In this document: positions 15,525-22,801 of the stretch, piece by piece | How positions within the stretch are numbered: the stretch's first letter is position 1 | How the letters are laid out: each line of letters starts with the position of its first letter | IMG/VR virus record: IMGVR_UViG_3300014913_000026 | Span: 1 to 42,156 of that record | Reading direction: 5' to 3' (one strand) | DNA length: 42,156 nucleotides | Source: a virus | Translations under genes and position numbers: made by a program | The notes under the pieces: generated by a model | The model's input: only the letters and a program-made list of their open reading frames with translations | Told to the model about the DNA's origin: nothing | Database searches by the model: none

Positions 15525-15947
15525 TCATTCCTCCTTTTTTGGCATTTCTAAAACATTAACATAAATCCTAATAAAATTCCCATCTGCATAAAACTTTCTT
15601 GATAAACAAGATACTATTAAGCTATCATCTTTCCACACTTCACCCGTCAGCGCATCAACTACCCCTTTGTTCAGATTGTCGCTCACATCAGGTCTTGTAA
15701 TCTTCGGAAATCCTCCATTTTCCAAAGCGTTTAATTTTTGCCATTTCGGTAAATTTTTAAAATCGTATTGATGCTCTATTTTAATTTCAATCGGTTTATT
15801 TTCGATCACTTGAAAATTTGAATATTGCTTGCGAAAAGAATACTTTATTCTTGCTTTGAACAGCTTAACATCTTTTTTTTGATAGATGTTTTTCCCGAAC
15901 CTGACCGATTGTACAGGTTTTGGTTTTAATGGAATTGTGATTATCAT
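15525..15947 (-). CDS. rusA: RusA-family Holliday junction resolvase
   Basis: A 140-residue protein, close to the family's usual 120-140. The catalytic segment RPDVSDNLNKGVVDALTG then EVWKDDSLI (residues 86-111) carries the conserved acidic residues Asp90, Asp98 and Asp107/108, and a basic N-terminal part binds DNA. RusA cleaves four-way junctions as a homodimer, here probably resolving recombination intermediates made by the RecT/exonuclease system. Its last codons contain the AAGGAGGA ribosome site of the lipoprotein gene downstream. Confidence 0.92.
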   Translation of the reverse strand: MIITIPLKPKPVQSVRFGKNIYQKKDVKLFKARIKYSFRKQYSNFQVIENKPIEIKIEHQYDFKNLPKWQKLNALENGGFPKITRPDVSDNLNKGVVDALTGEVWKDDSLIVSCLSRKFYADGNFIRIYVNVLEMPKKEE

Positions 15948-16141
15948 AATTTATCAATCCTTTTCTTAATCTTTGAATTTAATTCAGCTATACTTTCTTG
16001 CTTAAAAAAAACAAATTTTAAACGTTCCCAAAAATTTAAATATTGATGTTTTAAAATAAATTGTTCTAGAAAGAAAATTCGTACTTTTGCATTGATTAAT
16101 TTATCGGCTATTTTATCCCTTTGTAAGAAAGAATTTTTCAT
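15944..16141 (-). CDS. small protein with C-terminal motif shared with 16470-16928
   Basis: A 65-residue protein starting at the ATGA overlap with the previous gene (ATG at 16141). Its second half, LKHQYLNFWERLKFVFFKQ, matches LKYQHLTLWGRIKFVFNRF in the product of 16470-16928, so the two genes share a duplicated C-terminal amphipathic segment that may sit at a membrane surface. Role unknown. Confidence 0.55.
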   Translation of the reverse strand: MKNSFLQRDKIADKLINAKVRIFFLEQFILKHQYLNFWERLKFVFFKQESIAELNSKIKKRIDKL

Positions 16142-16473
16142 ACACTCTTTGCATTCGTTTTCTGCTTGCAATTTTCTACCTCCTTTTTGAACTCGACAAA
16201 TACCATATGTTTCCAAAAACCAATCCTGAAATAATCCCCAAATTCAATCACAGGATCCCACCAAACAATATTAAAAAAAGGATTATCAGACATCATTTTT
16301 TGATATTGTCTTTCTCCTGAACACGAAGAAATATTTATTAAACAAAGTTGTTTTTCAAAAAGTTGTTCTGCGAATTGAAATAAATAAAGTGCATCATTTA
16401 ATCTATTAATTTCTTTTTTCAATCGCTCGTTTTCTTCGGAAATCATTTGTTTTTCTAAATCATTAAAAATCAT
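16138..16473 (-). CDS. coiled-coil small protein
   Basis: A 111-residue protein with an N-terminal coiled coil (LEKQMISEENERLKKEINRL) followed by an aromatic C-terminal domain (FFNIVWWDPVIEFGDYF). It overlaps both neighbours by 4 nt. No recognised family. Confidence 0.55.
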   Translation of the reverse strand: MIFNDLEKQMISEENERLKKEINRLNDALYLFQFAEQLFEKQLCLINISSCSGERQYQKMMSDNPFFNIVWWDPVIEFGDYFRIGFWKHMVFVEFKKEVENCKQKTNAKSV

Positions 16474-16928
16474 TTTTCAACCTTTTTTAATTTTGAACTA
16501 AGCATAAGATAACATATTGTGTGAAACCTGTTGAAAACAAATTTTATTCGTCCCCATAGCGTTAAGTGTTGATATTTCAAAACAAGTTGTTGGCAATCCC
16601 ACAAGTCATTTTTATCTTTTTCAATTTGCGCTTTCAATGAATTAAGAGCCTTTTTATCTTTTTCAATTTGATCTTGTAATGAGCTAATAGTTTTCATCGG
16701 AATATTAAGCAAGTCCATTGTTTCAGAAGAGAGCGCGAATCCAATTTTTCCCAAATACGGATGATTCATGTAGTGATTGCAATAAATGTTCTCATACTCC
16801 ATCCTGCTTAGCATTTCCATTTTTGATCTATCGGAAAGATCTTTTTCCCATATTTTCCTAATCGTTACTTTGTTTTCTCTGCAAGTTTTTATAGTGCAAT
16901 CTGTAACTATATAATTTACATACATCAC
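16470..16928 (-). CDS. hypothetical coiled-coil protein
   Basis: A 152-residue protein. Residues 85-115 are a coiled coil with a duplicated block (QIEKDKKALNSLKA, QIEKDKNDLWDCQQ). The last 40 residues share the LKYQHLTLWGRIKFVF element with the 65-residue protein two genes downstream. The pair frames a third coiled-coil gene, so the three may form a complex. Function unknown. Confidence 0.55.
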   Translation of the reverse strand: MMYVNYIVTDCTIKTCRENKVTIRKIWEKDLSDRSKMEMLSRMEYENIYCNHYMNHPYLGKIGFALSSETMDLLNIPMKTISSLQDQIEKDKKALNSLKAQIEKDKNDLWDCQQLVLKYQHLTLWGRIKFVFNRFHTICYLMLSSKLKKVEK

Positions 16929-16943
16929 TTTTACGCCTCCTTT

Positions 16944-17633
16944 TTATTTTATTTTGTTTGGATTATAGCAAAAACACATGTCTTTTAAACGTCTCACAAA
17001 CGCATCTCCGTGCTGTACCCCCATAAAACCCCGTATTCCGTCTCCATTGTCCTCTGTGGTTATCCAAATGCGTTTTTTATGGGTATTACACCTGTCTATC
17101 AAGTCAAAGAAAAATTCCCGAGACGCTGGAGTTGCTGTAGACTTCCCTAAATCGTCAAGAATTAAGAAATCGCACACAAAAAGATTTTCCATAAACTTTT
17201 TGTACTCCCTTTCTTCTTTTTGTGCGTGACTGGCTTTTTTTCTTAATTCAATCGCAGAATGATATTGAATTCGAATCGACGGATCAGCCCACATGATTCT
17301 CGATGCTGCTGAAATAACGCATCTAGTTTTACATGTTCCTGTTTTTCCAGGAATGAACAATGATTTGTGTTGATTTCTCCAAATAAAATCTAAAAGAACA
17401 GTATTGCCCAAACTCTCATCCCAATAAGTTAGGGGGATTGGAATCCCTGACCTTTTGAGGTTTTTCATGTAGATTTCCCGGGGCAATTCTTTTTTCATTG
17501 ATGCTAAAGATCCACATAATTCGCATATCACGTTATCAAGCATTGTTTGATAAAGAGTTTTTGAATAGCCATCGAATAAACTTCTTGCTGGCAAATCTAC
17601 TTCATTGTTGCAATTATTGCATTTGTGTTTCAT
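16944..17633 (-). CDS. dnaC: DnaC-like replicative helicase loader (AAA+)
   Basis: A 229-residue ATPase. I chose the ATG at 17633, which follows AAGGA and makes a 4-nt overlap with the replisome-organiser gene. A Cys4 zinc knuckle (CNNCNNEV ... CELC) is N-terminal. Walker A is GKTGTCKTR (residues 96-104) and Walker B FLILDDLGKS (156-165). DnaC/IstB-type loaders deliver the host DnaB helicase to the origin, here probably recruited by the organiser encoded just upstream. Confidence 0.88.
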   Translation of the reverse strand: MKHKCNNCNNEVDLPARSLFDGYSKTLYQTMLDNVICELCGSLASMKKELPREIYMKNLKRSGIPIPLTYWDESLGNTVLLDFIWRNQHKSLFIPGKTGTCKTRCVISAASRIMWADPSIRIQYHSAIELRKKASHAQKEEREYKKFMENLFVCDFLILDDLGKSTATPASREFFFDLIDRCNTHKKRIWITTEDNGDGIRGFMGVQHGDAFVRRLKDMCFCYNPNKIK

Positions 17634-18367
17634 AATTCCCATCCTTCTGTTCGTTGTTTTTGCCCCGCAATAAAAATAATATTCCGCCACAGTTTATTTT
17701 TCGGGTTAATCCATCCTTCAAAATTTTTTCTAAATTGCAAATCAGGAGTAGATGCTACGTAATCTTTTATTTTTGCTGAAATTTCATTTTTATCTTTTTC
17801 GGTAAGCATTTTCCAATAGTTCAATGCCTTTGTTTTTGTTCCTTTTCTCTCGTACATTTTCCATGCATTTTCAAATTCCAAATCAACGGCAACATGTTTT
17901 TTATTTTCTTTATTCTCCTTATTATAGTTATTACTTGTGGTTATCTGTTGGTTATCTGTTGGTTTTCTGTTGGTTTTCTGTTGGTTATCTGTTGGTTGGC
18001 AAGATTGATAAGTACCGTAATTACAAATGGTTAGGCTGGTTGTTTTTCGCAAGCCTTTTATAGCAATCATAGAATCTTTTTCTAACAAATTAAAAAATGT
18101 CCTGACTTTTTGCCGAGTCCACTTATTCCCGAATATTAGCATCCAAGAGTTCACAGAACGCAAACTTTCACCTTTTTTGCATTCGAGAAGTTCACCGTCT
18201 ATTACAACTTTTGAATCCTCAAAATTAACCCCCAATAACATTGTTATCCACGCTTTCAAATATAAAGGATTTTTAAAAATCCAGTGATCTTGAATCTGTC
18301 TATGAATGCTTATCCAGCCAGATATTTTAGACGATTGTTTTGGTAATGGTTTTTCTGTAGTTATCAT
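17630..18367 (-). CDS. replisome organiser / origin-binding replication protein
   Basis: A 245-residue protein of the phage replication-initiator type. The N-terminus (GWISIHRQIQDHWIFKNPLY) is a common start in Gram-positive and other phage initiators, followed by a winged-helix-like region (WTRQKVRTFFNLLEKDSMI). A low-complexity linker (QPTDNQQKTNRKPTDNQQ) is encoded by 11-bp DNA iterons. The C-terminal domain (FENAWKMYERKGTKTKALNYW) resembles the helix-loader interaction region of DnaD-like proteins. It would melt the origin lying within its own gene and recruit the DnaC-like loader next door. Confidence 0.8.
   Translation of the reverse strand: MITTEKPLPKQSSKISGWISIHRQIQDHWIFKNPLYLKAWITMLLGVNFEDSKVVIDGELLECKKGESLRSVNSWMLIFGNKWTRQKVRTFFNLLEKDSMIAIKGLRKTTSLTICNYGTYQSCQPTDNQQKTNRKPTDNQQITTSNNYNKENKENKKHVAVDLEFENAWKMYERKGTKTKALNYWKMLTEKDKNEISAKIKDYVASTPDLQFRKNFEGWINPKNKLWRNIIFIAGQKQRTEGWEL
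17897..17993. other. candidate replication origin: five 11-bp iterons beside an AT-rich tract
   Basis: Five head-to-tail 11-bp units lie at 17939, 17950, 17961, 17972 and 17983: three GGTTATCTGTT and two GGTTTTCTGTT, then a partial sixth (GGTTGG). The adjacent 17897-17937 is almost all A/T and could be the unwinding element. The 11-bp period is not a multiple of 3, so the repeat is selected at the DNA level. Iterons inside the initiator gene mirror the lambda O/ori arrangement. Confidence 0.75.
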
Positions 18368-19320
18368 TTTTCAGACTCCATAAAATCAAATTCAAGTTGT
18401 TTATTTTCACAGGGAACATTTATATAATTTAAAACTTTCCGTATACCTAATTTATCCATGCAATATTTCCACTGTTTCGGATGAGTCTTTTGCATTAATT
18501 GAAATCTGTTTGGCTGTTTTTCGAGATGACAGCCGAACATGCAGAACATACAGCCCGTTCTTTTGTATCCCATATCATAGATTTTTGAATATGGAATGTT
18601 GTAATGTTTGATGTAATCCCAAATATCTTTTTCATTCCAAAACATCAACGGTCTAGATTGTGCAGATTTTAAATAAAAAGCATTGCAGGCATTTTTTAGA
18701 TAAGATTGAGTTCTTAATCTGCTTTCTCCTGCCATTGTGCCGACAAAAGGAACTCTTTTTGTTTTCATAAAAAATTTATGAGCTGGTCGTTTTTTCATAA
18801 CATCGCAACATTGCTCGGAAATTTTAATTTTATTTTGATCCATTAAATACTGCCATTTTTTAGAAACTGCTCCAACTCGATACCCATTCCTCCCATTAAT
18901 CATTCCCCTTCTTTTGTTTTCTGTGTATTTCGTTGTTCCGTTTTGAACTTCTCTGATGTATTTTGCCTGTTCCTTTGAAACAACAGGATAGCCATACTTC
19001 TCCAGAACCTGTTTAAAATTCATCTTAGGTTTAATTATCGTGACATTCTCACAACTCTTAATAAAGTCCACAATTTCGGGGAATTCAAGCCCTGTGTTGA
19101 TGAAAACAGAGGGAATAACACCACGTAAAATAGGATCATCTTTTATAGTTTCTTCAACGAGATGTTTTAAAACTGTTGAGTCTTTACCTCCTGAAAAAGA
19201 AATATAACAGCCATTAACTCCGAATTCTTTTACCCAAGCCTTAATTCTTTTTTTTGACATTGCGATTTTGCAAGGTAGTGATAACAGTTGTCTTGTTTTC
19301 AACATTTCAGTAGTAATCAT
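18364..19320 (-). CDS. PAPS-reductase-like PP-loop (adenine nucleotide alpha-hydrolase) protein
   Basis: A 318-residue protein with the PP-loop SFSGGKDSTVLKHLV (residues 41-55), which binds ATP or adenylyl sulfate. A Cys cluster, TGCMFCMFGCH, near residue 250 could hold an iron-sulfur cluster, unlike assimilatory CysH, which uses a C-terminal ECG motif that I do not see. Such proteins are common in phage early regions and some relatives act in DNA or tRNA sulfur chemistry (DndC/TtcA-type). It overlaps the initiator gene by 4 nt. A link to the sulfotransferase cassette is possible but not needed. Confidence 0.82.
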   Translation of the reverse strand: MITTEMLKTRQLLSLPCKIAMSKKRIKAWVKEFGVNGCYISFSGGKDSTVLKHLVEETIKDDPILRGVIPSVFINTGLEFPEIVDFIKSCENVTIIKPKMNFKQVLEKYGYPVVSKEQAKYIREVQNGTTKYTENKRRGMINGRNGYRVGAVSKKWQYLMDQNKIKISEQCCDVMKKRPAHKFFMKTKRVPFVGTMAGESRLRTQSYLKNACNAFYLKSAQSRPLMFWNEKDIWDYIKHYNIPYSKIYDMGYKRTGCMFCMFGCHLEKQPNRFQLMQKTHPKQWKYCMDKLGIRKVLNYINVPCENKQLEFDFMESEK

Positions 19321-19321
19321 T

Positions 19322-19534
19322 TTAAACCTCGGATAATATCAAATTTCTATCAAGATCAGCTTTTATAAAGGAAAAAGCCATTTTTGGGAGTGGTAAAAGA
19401 TCAGGAATAACATTATTAGAATGATAATCACAAATCGCAAAGAGTAAACTTTTCACTTCGGAATCAGAAAGTAATCTAAAATGCTCTATATATTCCGTGT
19501 AAAAAATAAAACCAGTTTTAGTATTTGCAGCCAT
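19322..19534 (-). CDS. small phage protein, first gene after the structured RNA
   Basis: A 70-residue protein (MAANTKTGFIFYTEYIEHFR, then DSEVKSLLFAICDYHSNN), resembling the N-terminal part of phage replication-associated proteins of the DUF6291 type. The ribosome site GGAGAA (19540-19545) is 5 nt from the ATG and can be covered by TTCTCC (19554-19559), so translation is probably controlled by the RNA element upstream. It opens the replication cluster PP-loop enzyme/organiser/loader. Confidence 0.6.
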   Translation of the reverse strand: MAANTKTGFIFYTEYIEHFRLLSDSEVKSLLFAICDYHSNNVIPDLLPLPKMAFSFIKADLDRNLILSEV

Positions 19535-19539
19535 GTTAA

Positions 19540-19691
19540 TTCTCCTTTTTTTTGGAGAAAATAAGGCTTGTATATTCTCCTCGCTTTACCCTTGCTTTGA
19601 AAAAATAGGTATACGGGCGCATCTAAGCAAGGCAAGACTTCAACCGAGGATCAGTCGGTTTATACCCGTAAGGTTTTTAAAATACAGCCTT
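19540..19691 (-). ncRNA. candidate riboswitch-like structured RNA with translational expression platform
   Basis: Read on the minus strand, a closing stem AAGGCTGTAT (19691-19682) pairs with ATACAAGCCTT (19573-19563, one bulge). Inside are hairpin AACCGA/TCGGTT (19660-19655 with 19647-19642), stem TACGGG/CCCGTA (19670-19665 with 19617-19612) and CCTTGCTT/AAGCAAGG (19632-19625 with 19597-19590). The last two cross, making a pseudoknot. TTCTCC (19559-19554) can pair with the ribosome site GGAGAA (19545-19540) or with a second GGAGAA (19580-19575); using the second frees the site. The latter helix and the closing stem compete for space. No known riboswitch class fits by eye. Confidence 0.55.
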
Positions 19692-19702
19692 AAATCCTTT
19701 TG

Positions 19703-20056
19703 TCAATCATAATAATTCATTGATTTAATTTTACATTCTTTCGGCATTGGATAATTATCAATACACTGAACAATATTACCCTTTATCTCGCACTGAGGAG
19801 GATATAAAAAGATATCTTTTTTCTCACAAAATAAAAATTCAAGGGATCCACCATAATTTTCTATTTTGCAATTTAAACACCCTCTTTCATCACACACACA
19901 ACCGATTTCTTTTATTAAATGCCTGCAAGAATAACACGGTCTATCATTATCAGGATTTCCCTTACAAAGCTTTTCATGTCGCTCACAAAATCGCTTAATT
20001 TGATACCATTTAGAACAATAATCACATTTGTATATTGTCGCTTGTTTTACTTTCAT
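19703..20056 (-). CDS. multi-Cys zinc-finger protein
   Basis: A 117-residue protein. The N-terminus has a C2H2-like finger (YKCDYCSKWYQIKRFCERH), followed by several Cys clusters (RPCYSCRHL, GCVCDERGCLNC, FLFCEKKD). At least 12 cysteines suggest two or three zinc sites. It lies just upstream of the structured RNA element. Possible DNA-binding or adaptor role. Confidence 0.65.
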   Translation of the reverse strand: MKVKQATIYKCDYCSKWYQIKRFCERHEKLCKGNPDNDRPCYSCRHLIKEIGCVCDERGCLNCKIENYGGSLEFLFCEKKDIFLYPPQCEIKGNIVQCIDNYPMPKECKIKSMNYYD

Positions 20057-20057
20057 T

Positions 20058-20312
20058 TTAACAATCCTTTTTAAGATTTTTTTTCCATTGAATTAGGGCT
20101 CGTTTCTGGCTACAAAAACAATTATTCAAATCAATTTCTAAATTTTCATTTTTTGCGCGAATGTACAAACTCCAATGTAATCCACGACAAAGGTGAAAAC
20201 ATATTAATTTTTCAATCTTTTTAAAATTAAACTCCTGAAGACAGTCCTTAATGACCACATAAAAAACTTTATCAGCCCCTATATTTCTTACCGCATACTC
20301 ATATTTCATCAT
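20058..20312 (-). CDS. hypothetical protein
   Basis: An 84-residue protein with a mixed alpha/beta sequence; no clear motifs apart from several scattered Cys and His residues (CFHLCRGLHW). The start follows a GGAGG-like site (minus strand AAATTTGGAGGTT). Not recognised. Confidence 0.5.
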   Translation of the reverse strand: MMKYEYAVRNIGADKVFYVVIKDCLQEFNFKKIEKLICFHLCRGLHWSLYIRAKNENLEIDLNNCFCSQKRALIQWKKNLKKDC

Positions 20313-20387
20313 TTTTAAACCTCCAAATTTAAAAAGCAGTTTGAAAACATACTTAGGCTTGTTTTGCTCTGGCGGGCATTATTATTA

Positions 20388-20621
20388 TTATTCAGAATAA
20401 ACGGCAATACGAACATTTTCAGAAAGCTCATATTTCCGAAAAAGCCCCCCGTGCGAATTTTGAAACGATCTAGAACAACTCAAGTTTATATTGCCTTGAT
20501 ATTCAGCCTGAAAAACTATATCGTCACCGTTCACATTCAGAGCATATATTTTTTCTTGCAGATGCTCAGGAATTAAATCCCAGCCCTCGCTAATTTTCTT
20601 TAAGACTTCTTCTTTTTGCAT
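20388..20621 (-). CDS. hypothetical protein
   Basis: A 77-residue acidic protein starting after AAAGGAG, which lies inside the last codons of the upstream small gene. It begins MQKEEVLKKISEGWDLIP, a helical N-terminus, then a short beta-rich part. Not recognised. The 75 bases between this gene and the next downstream hold nothing obvious. Confidence 0.5.
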   Translation of the reverse strand: MQKEEVLKKISEGWDLIPEHLQEKIYALNVNGDDIVFQAEYQGNINLSCSRSFQNSHGGLFRKYELSENVRIAVYSE

Positions 20622-20737
20622 TTCTGATTTCTCCTTTGTTTGTTTTTGATCGTTTTTGATTTTTTCGGAATAAACTCCTTAGAAATTTTTTCAATTTCCA
20701 TTTTAGGATATTGGTAAATATCGTATGAAACGTCCAT
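20600..20737 (-). CDS. small basic protein (45 residues)
   Basis: Starts at the ATG at 20737, well placed after AAAGGAGAG. The peptide begins MDVSYDIYQYPKMEIEKI and ends in a strongly basic tail (KKSKTIKNKQRRNQKCKKKK). It overlaps the next gene by 22 nt and supplies that gene's ribosome site. I prefer this frame to a longer overlapping frame that lacks a ribosome site. Confidence 0.5.
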   Translation of the reverse strand: MDVSYDIYQYPKMEIEKISKEFIPKKSKTIKNKQRRNQKCKKKKS

Positions 20738-20799
20738 AATAAGCTCTCCTTTGTTTTGTGGTAAACTCTCAAAAATAAAAGTTTACCACGCATTAAAAA

Positions 20800-20931
20800 T
20801 TATCTAATTAGACCTTTTTTAACCAAAATAGGCACTAAACTTTTTACCCATTTCTTATGAACTTTTTTCAACCGCTTACATTCTGCAATACTTCGCAACG
20901 TCGTAATACTTCGCTTGATTTCAATACTCAT
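20800..20931 (-). CDS. small basic protein (43 residues)
   Basis: The ATG at 20931 overlaps the end of the upstream gene by 11 nt. The product (MSIEIKRSITTLRSIAECKR, then LKKVHKKWVKSLVPILVKKG) is basic and helical, so it could bind nucleic acid. A 9-bp DNA repeat (CGAAGTATT) occurs twice in the first half. Function unknown. Confidence 0.45.
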   Translation of the reverse strand: MSIEIKRSITTLRSIAECKRLKKVHKKWVKSLVPILVKKGLIR

Positions 20932-21136
20932 TATCATCATCTCCATCAATCGGCAATAATGGCAAGCTTTCAGCATCATAAACCGTCCCTTGCCATTCAC
21001 TTGACAAATAACAACACTCGCAAATATCGCATTTTTCAGCGATGCAGTCAACATGATAGAGTTTATCATCAAGCCTGCAAATCTCCATAATTGTTAAATC
21101 GTCCATTTTGCCGCACTTTTCGCACTTGTATTTCAT
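20921..21136 (-). CDS. zinc-binding small protein
   Basis: A 71-residue protein starting MKYKCEKCGKMDDL with further cysteines in HVDCIAEKCDICECC. This is a CxxC zinc-ribbon start plus a second cluster, typical of small phage metal-binding proteins. The C-terminus is acidic (PIDGDDDNEY). It overlaps the recT stop by 4 nt, so it is co-translated with recombination genes. Confidence 0.6.
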   Translation of the reverse strand: MKYKCEKCGKMDDLTIMEICRLDDKLYHVDCIAEKCDICECCYLSSEWQGTVYDAESLPLLPIDGDDDNEY

Positions 21137-21930
21137 TTTACATCAACCTCATTGTAAAAAGTCGCAGGTGGTTCGCTCATTGAACTAGGACTCGCATTCA
21201 AAGACAATGATGTATCTTGTTTTTGTTCGATTTTCGGAACAATCAACAAAGGAGCCGCAACGGACATATTACCCACCGAAATAGCATTATCATCTTTTAC
21301 TGCATCCACTATTTCAACACATTTTTCGACCCTTTTAATGAGCTTTTTTAATACTGTTTTTTTGCTCATTTCCTCAAGATGTTTTGACCAGATAGAATCT
21401 GTTTTTGCTATTTTTCGGATCCTGTCAACTTCAGAAACTGACATTGTCTCAAAGTCATAACCGCCCGAGGTATAAAGGACTATTGCATAATATCCAATTA
21501 TTGAACCTCTATCTCCAAAAACATCAGGATTATGCACTATCTCAGGTTTTGAACCATGAACAACGAAAAATTCATCATTTTTATAAACTGTACGAGCACA
21601 CATTGATTTTATTTTTCCTGTTCTCATGCAAAGTTCAATTAATCCTTTGTAATCGTACATTACTTTTGCTTCTTTGATGTTCTTCTTGTTATTGAAAAAA
21701 GAAACAATATGTATGCCCTCCCCTAATTCTAGCCCTGTAATTGCTACTTTTGAAAGCGCAATAAAAATACTCGCAGGATCACATTGTGAAATATCAGGCT
21801 TTGTTGCTATCAAATGAAACGCACTGCGACAAAGCCTATCATAATTCCCTGCATTCGGCATTGCTTTCGCAAGTTCAACACCATGAATACGCGAAAGATT
21901 TTTAACAATTTCTAAACAATTATTTTGCAT
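21133..21930 (-). CDS. recT: RecT-family single-strand annealing protein
   Basis: A 265-residue protein matching RecT: CDPASIFIALSKVAITGLELG near residue 50, then YDYKGLIELCMRTGKIKS, and GSIIGYYAIVLYTSGGYDF with SVSEVDRIRK, all hallmark segments of the family core. RecT binds single-stranded DNA left by its exonuclease partner and pairs it with homologous strands. The exonuclease is encoded immediately upstream with an 11-nt overlap. The C-terminal 45 residues are low-complexity (Ser/Pro). Confidence 0.93.
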   Translation of the reverse strand: MQNNCLEIVKNLSRIHGVELAKAMPNAGNYDRLCRSAFHLIATKPDISQCDPASIFIALSKVAITGLELGEGIHIVSFFNNKKNIKEAKVMYDYKGLIELCMRTGKIKSMCARTVYKNDEFFVVHGSKPEIVHNPDVFGDRGSIIGYYAIVLYTSGGYDFETMSVSEVDRIRKIAKTDSIWSKHLEEMSKKTVLKKLIKRVEKCVEIVDAVKDDNAISVGNMSVAAPLLIVPKIEQKQDTSLSLNASPSSMSEPPATFYNEVDVK

Positions 21931-22801
21931 TTAATCCGCTCCTTACTTTGTTTTCAAAATCATCACCTAACCCTTCAATATCAAATTCCTCGATGTCGAT
22001 GCTATCAGCAATAGCCCAGTTCGGCAAAGCAACTTCATGTAATTTATCACCAAGCCCGCAAAAACGCTTACTTCCATAACAGTTTTTTAAACTATTCAAC
22101 ATTTTTTCAACAACAATATTACCTTGCCTGATTACTTCATCCCCTACATTCGCAATAAAACAGTCGAACGGCGCATTCTTTTGCGATACAATCAAATTGC
22201 AAGGTAATAATTCCCCTGTAGTCTGATAAATCCCGCGCTGATAAAATGCCATTTGAGCGTGATATTTGTACTTTGCGAAATCGTTATTGAATTTATGCAC
22301 CGTGTCCGATGCCGTCGTCTTTAAATCTGTGAAAAATTTCTCACCTAACCAATCAATCCGACATTTGCAAAGCCTTTCAAGTATCGGATCCATCCAAATC
22401 ATGGTCACTTCAGATTTTCCTTTTTTCAGCGTGAAATTTGCAGAACTGTATCTTTTCACGCCTTTTGTCATTTTTTCCATCTGATCGTATTCCGAAACTG
22501 TTAAAATATTCTTACCTGCGTGTAATTCCTTGAATGCGTCCCATTTTGCCCCACGCTTCGTTTTTGTGAGATCGTAAACAATAACCTCATTATTAAGCGT
22601 TTCAGGTTCAAGAACGGCAGTATGGACAGCCCTGCCCAGCTGATAAAAACTTTTATCTTCTTGAGTGTTATCTTTTTCATACTGATATTTCAACGGTGAA
22701 ATATCAATATGTTTTAGACTTGAAAAATTGACCGCATCAATCATTAAATACTCTGAAAAATGCAGATTTTCGTAAACTCCTGTATCTAGTACTACTTTCA
22801 T
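21920..22801 (-). CDS. RecE-like PD-(D/E)XK exonuclease
   Basis: A 293-residue nuclease. The N-terminal segment LMIDAVNFSSLKHIDISPLK plus GRAVHTAVLEP is typical of the phage RecE-like (DUF3799/PDDEXK) group. The catalytic core is CKCRIDWLGEKFFTDLKTTA: Asp in RIDW and Asp-X-Lys in TDLKT provide metal ligands, followed by a Gln-Tyr helix (YHAQMAFYQRGI). It resects double-stranded ends for the RecT partner downstream. It overlaps the coiled-coil gene upstream by 4 nt. Confidence 0.88.
   Translation of the reverse strand: MKVVLDTGVYENLHFSEYLMIDAVNFSSLKHIDISPLKYQYEKDNTQEDKSFYQLGRAVHTAVLEPETLNNEVIVYDLTKTKRGAKWDAFKELHAGKNILTVSEYDQMEKMTKGVKRYSSANFTLKKGKSEVTMIWMDPILERLCKCRIDWLGEKFFTDLKTTASDTVHKFNNDFAKYKYHAQMAFYQRGIYQTTGELLPCNLIVSQKNAPFDCFIANVGDEVIRQGNIVVEKMLNSLKNCYGSKRFCGLGDKLHEVALPNWAIADSIDIEEFDIEGLGDDFENKVRSGLNAK

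Larger units (their letters stand above)
14977..15547. repeat. 203-bp direct repeat (14977-15179 and 15345-15547)
   Basis: Two segments align without gaps at a constant offset of 368 bp. They cover the start of each lipoprotein gene, its ribosome site and the flanking AAATGCCAAAAAAGG element, with a perfectly matching run of over 70 bp around the start codons. Beyond it, 15181-15237 matches RusA codons at 15748-15804 with offset 567, so the duplicated unit included part of rusA and lost about 199 bp. Confidence 0.88.

Noticed and set aside
17939-17993. CRISPR-like array
   Set aside because: The units are 11 bp, directly abutting without spacers, and lie inside a coding sequence.
19747-19998. 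Plus-strand ORF opposite the multi-Cys protein
   Set aside because: The opposite strand encodes a clear zinc-finger-like protein in line with the operon; this frame has no start signal.
20590-20793. 67-residue minus-strand ORF
   Set aside because: No ribosome site and extensive overlap with 20600-20737, which has a strong AAAGGAG and a better-fitting start.
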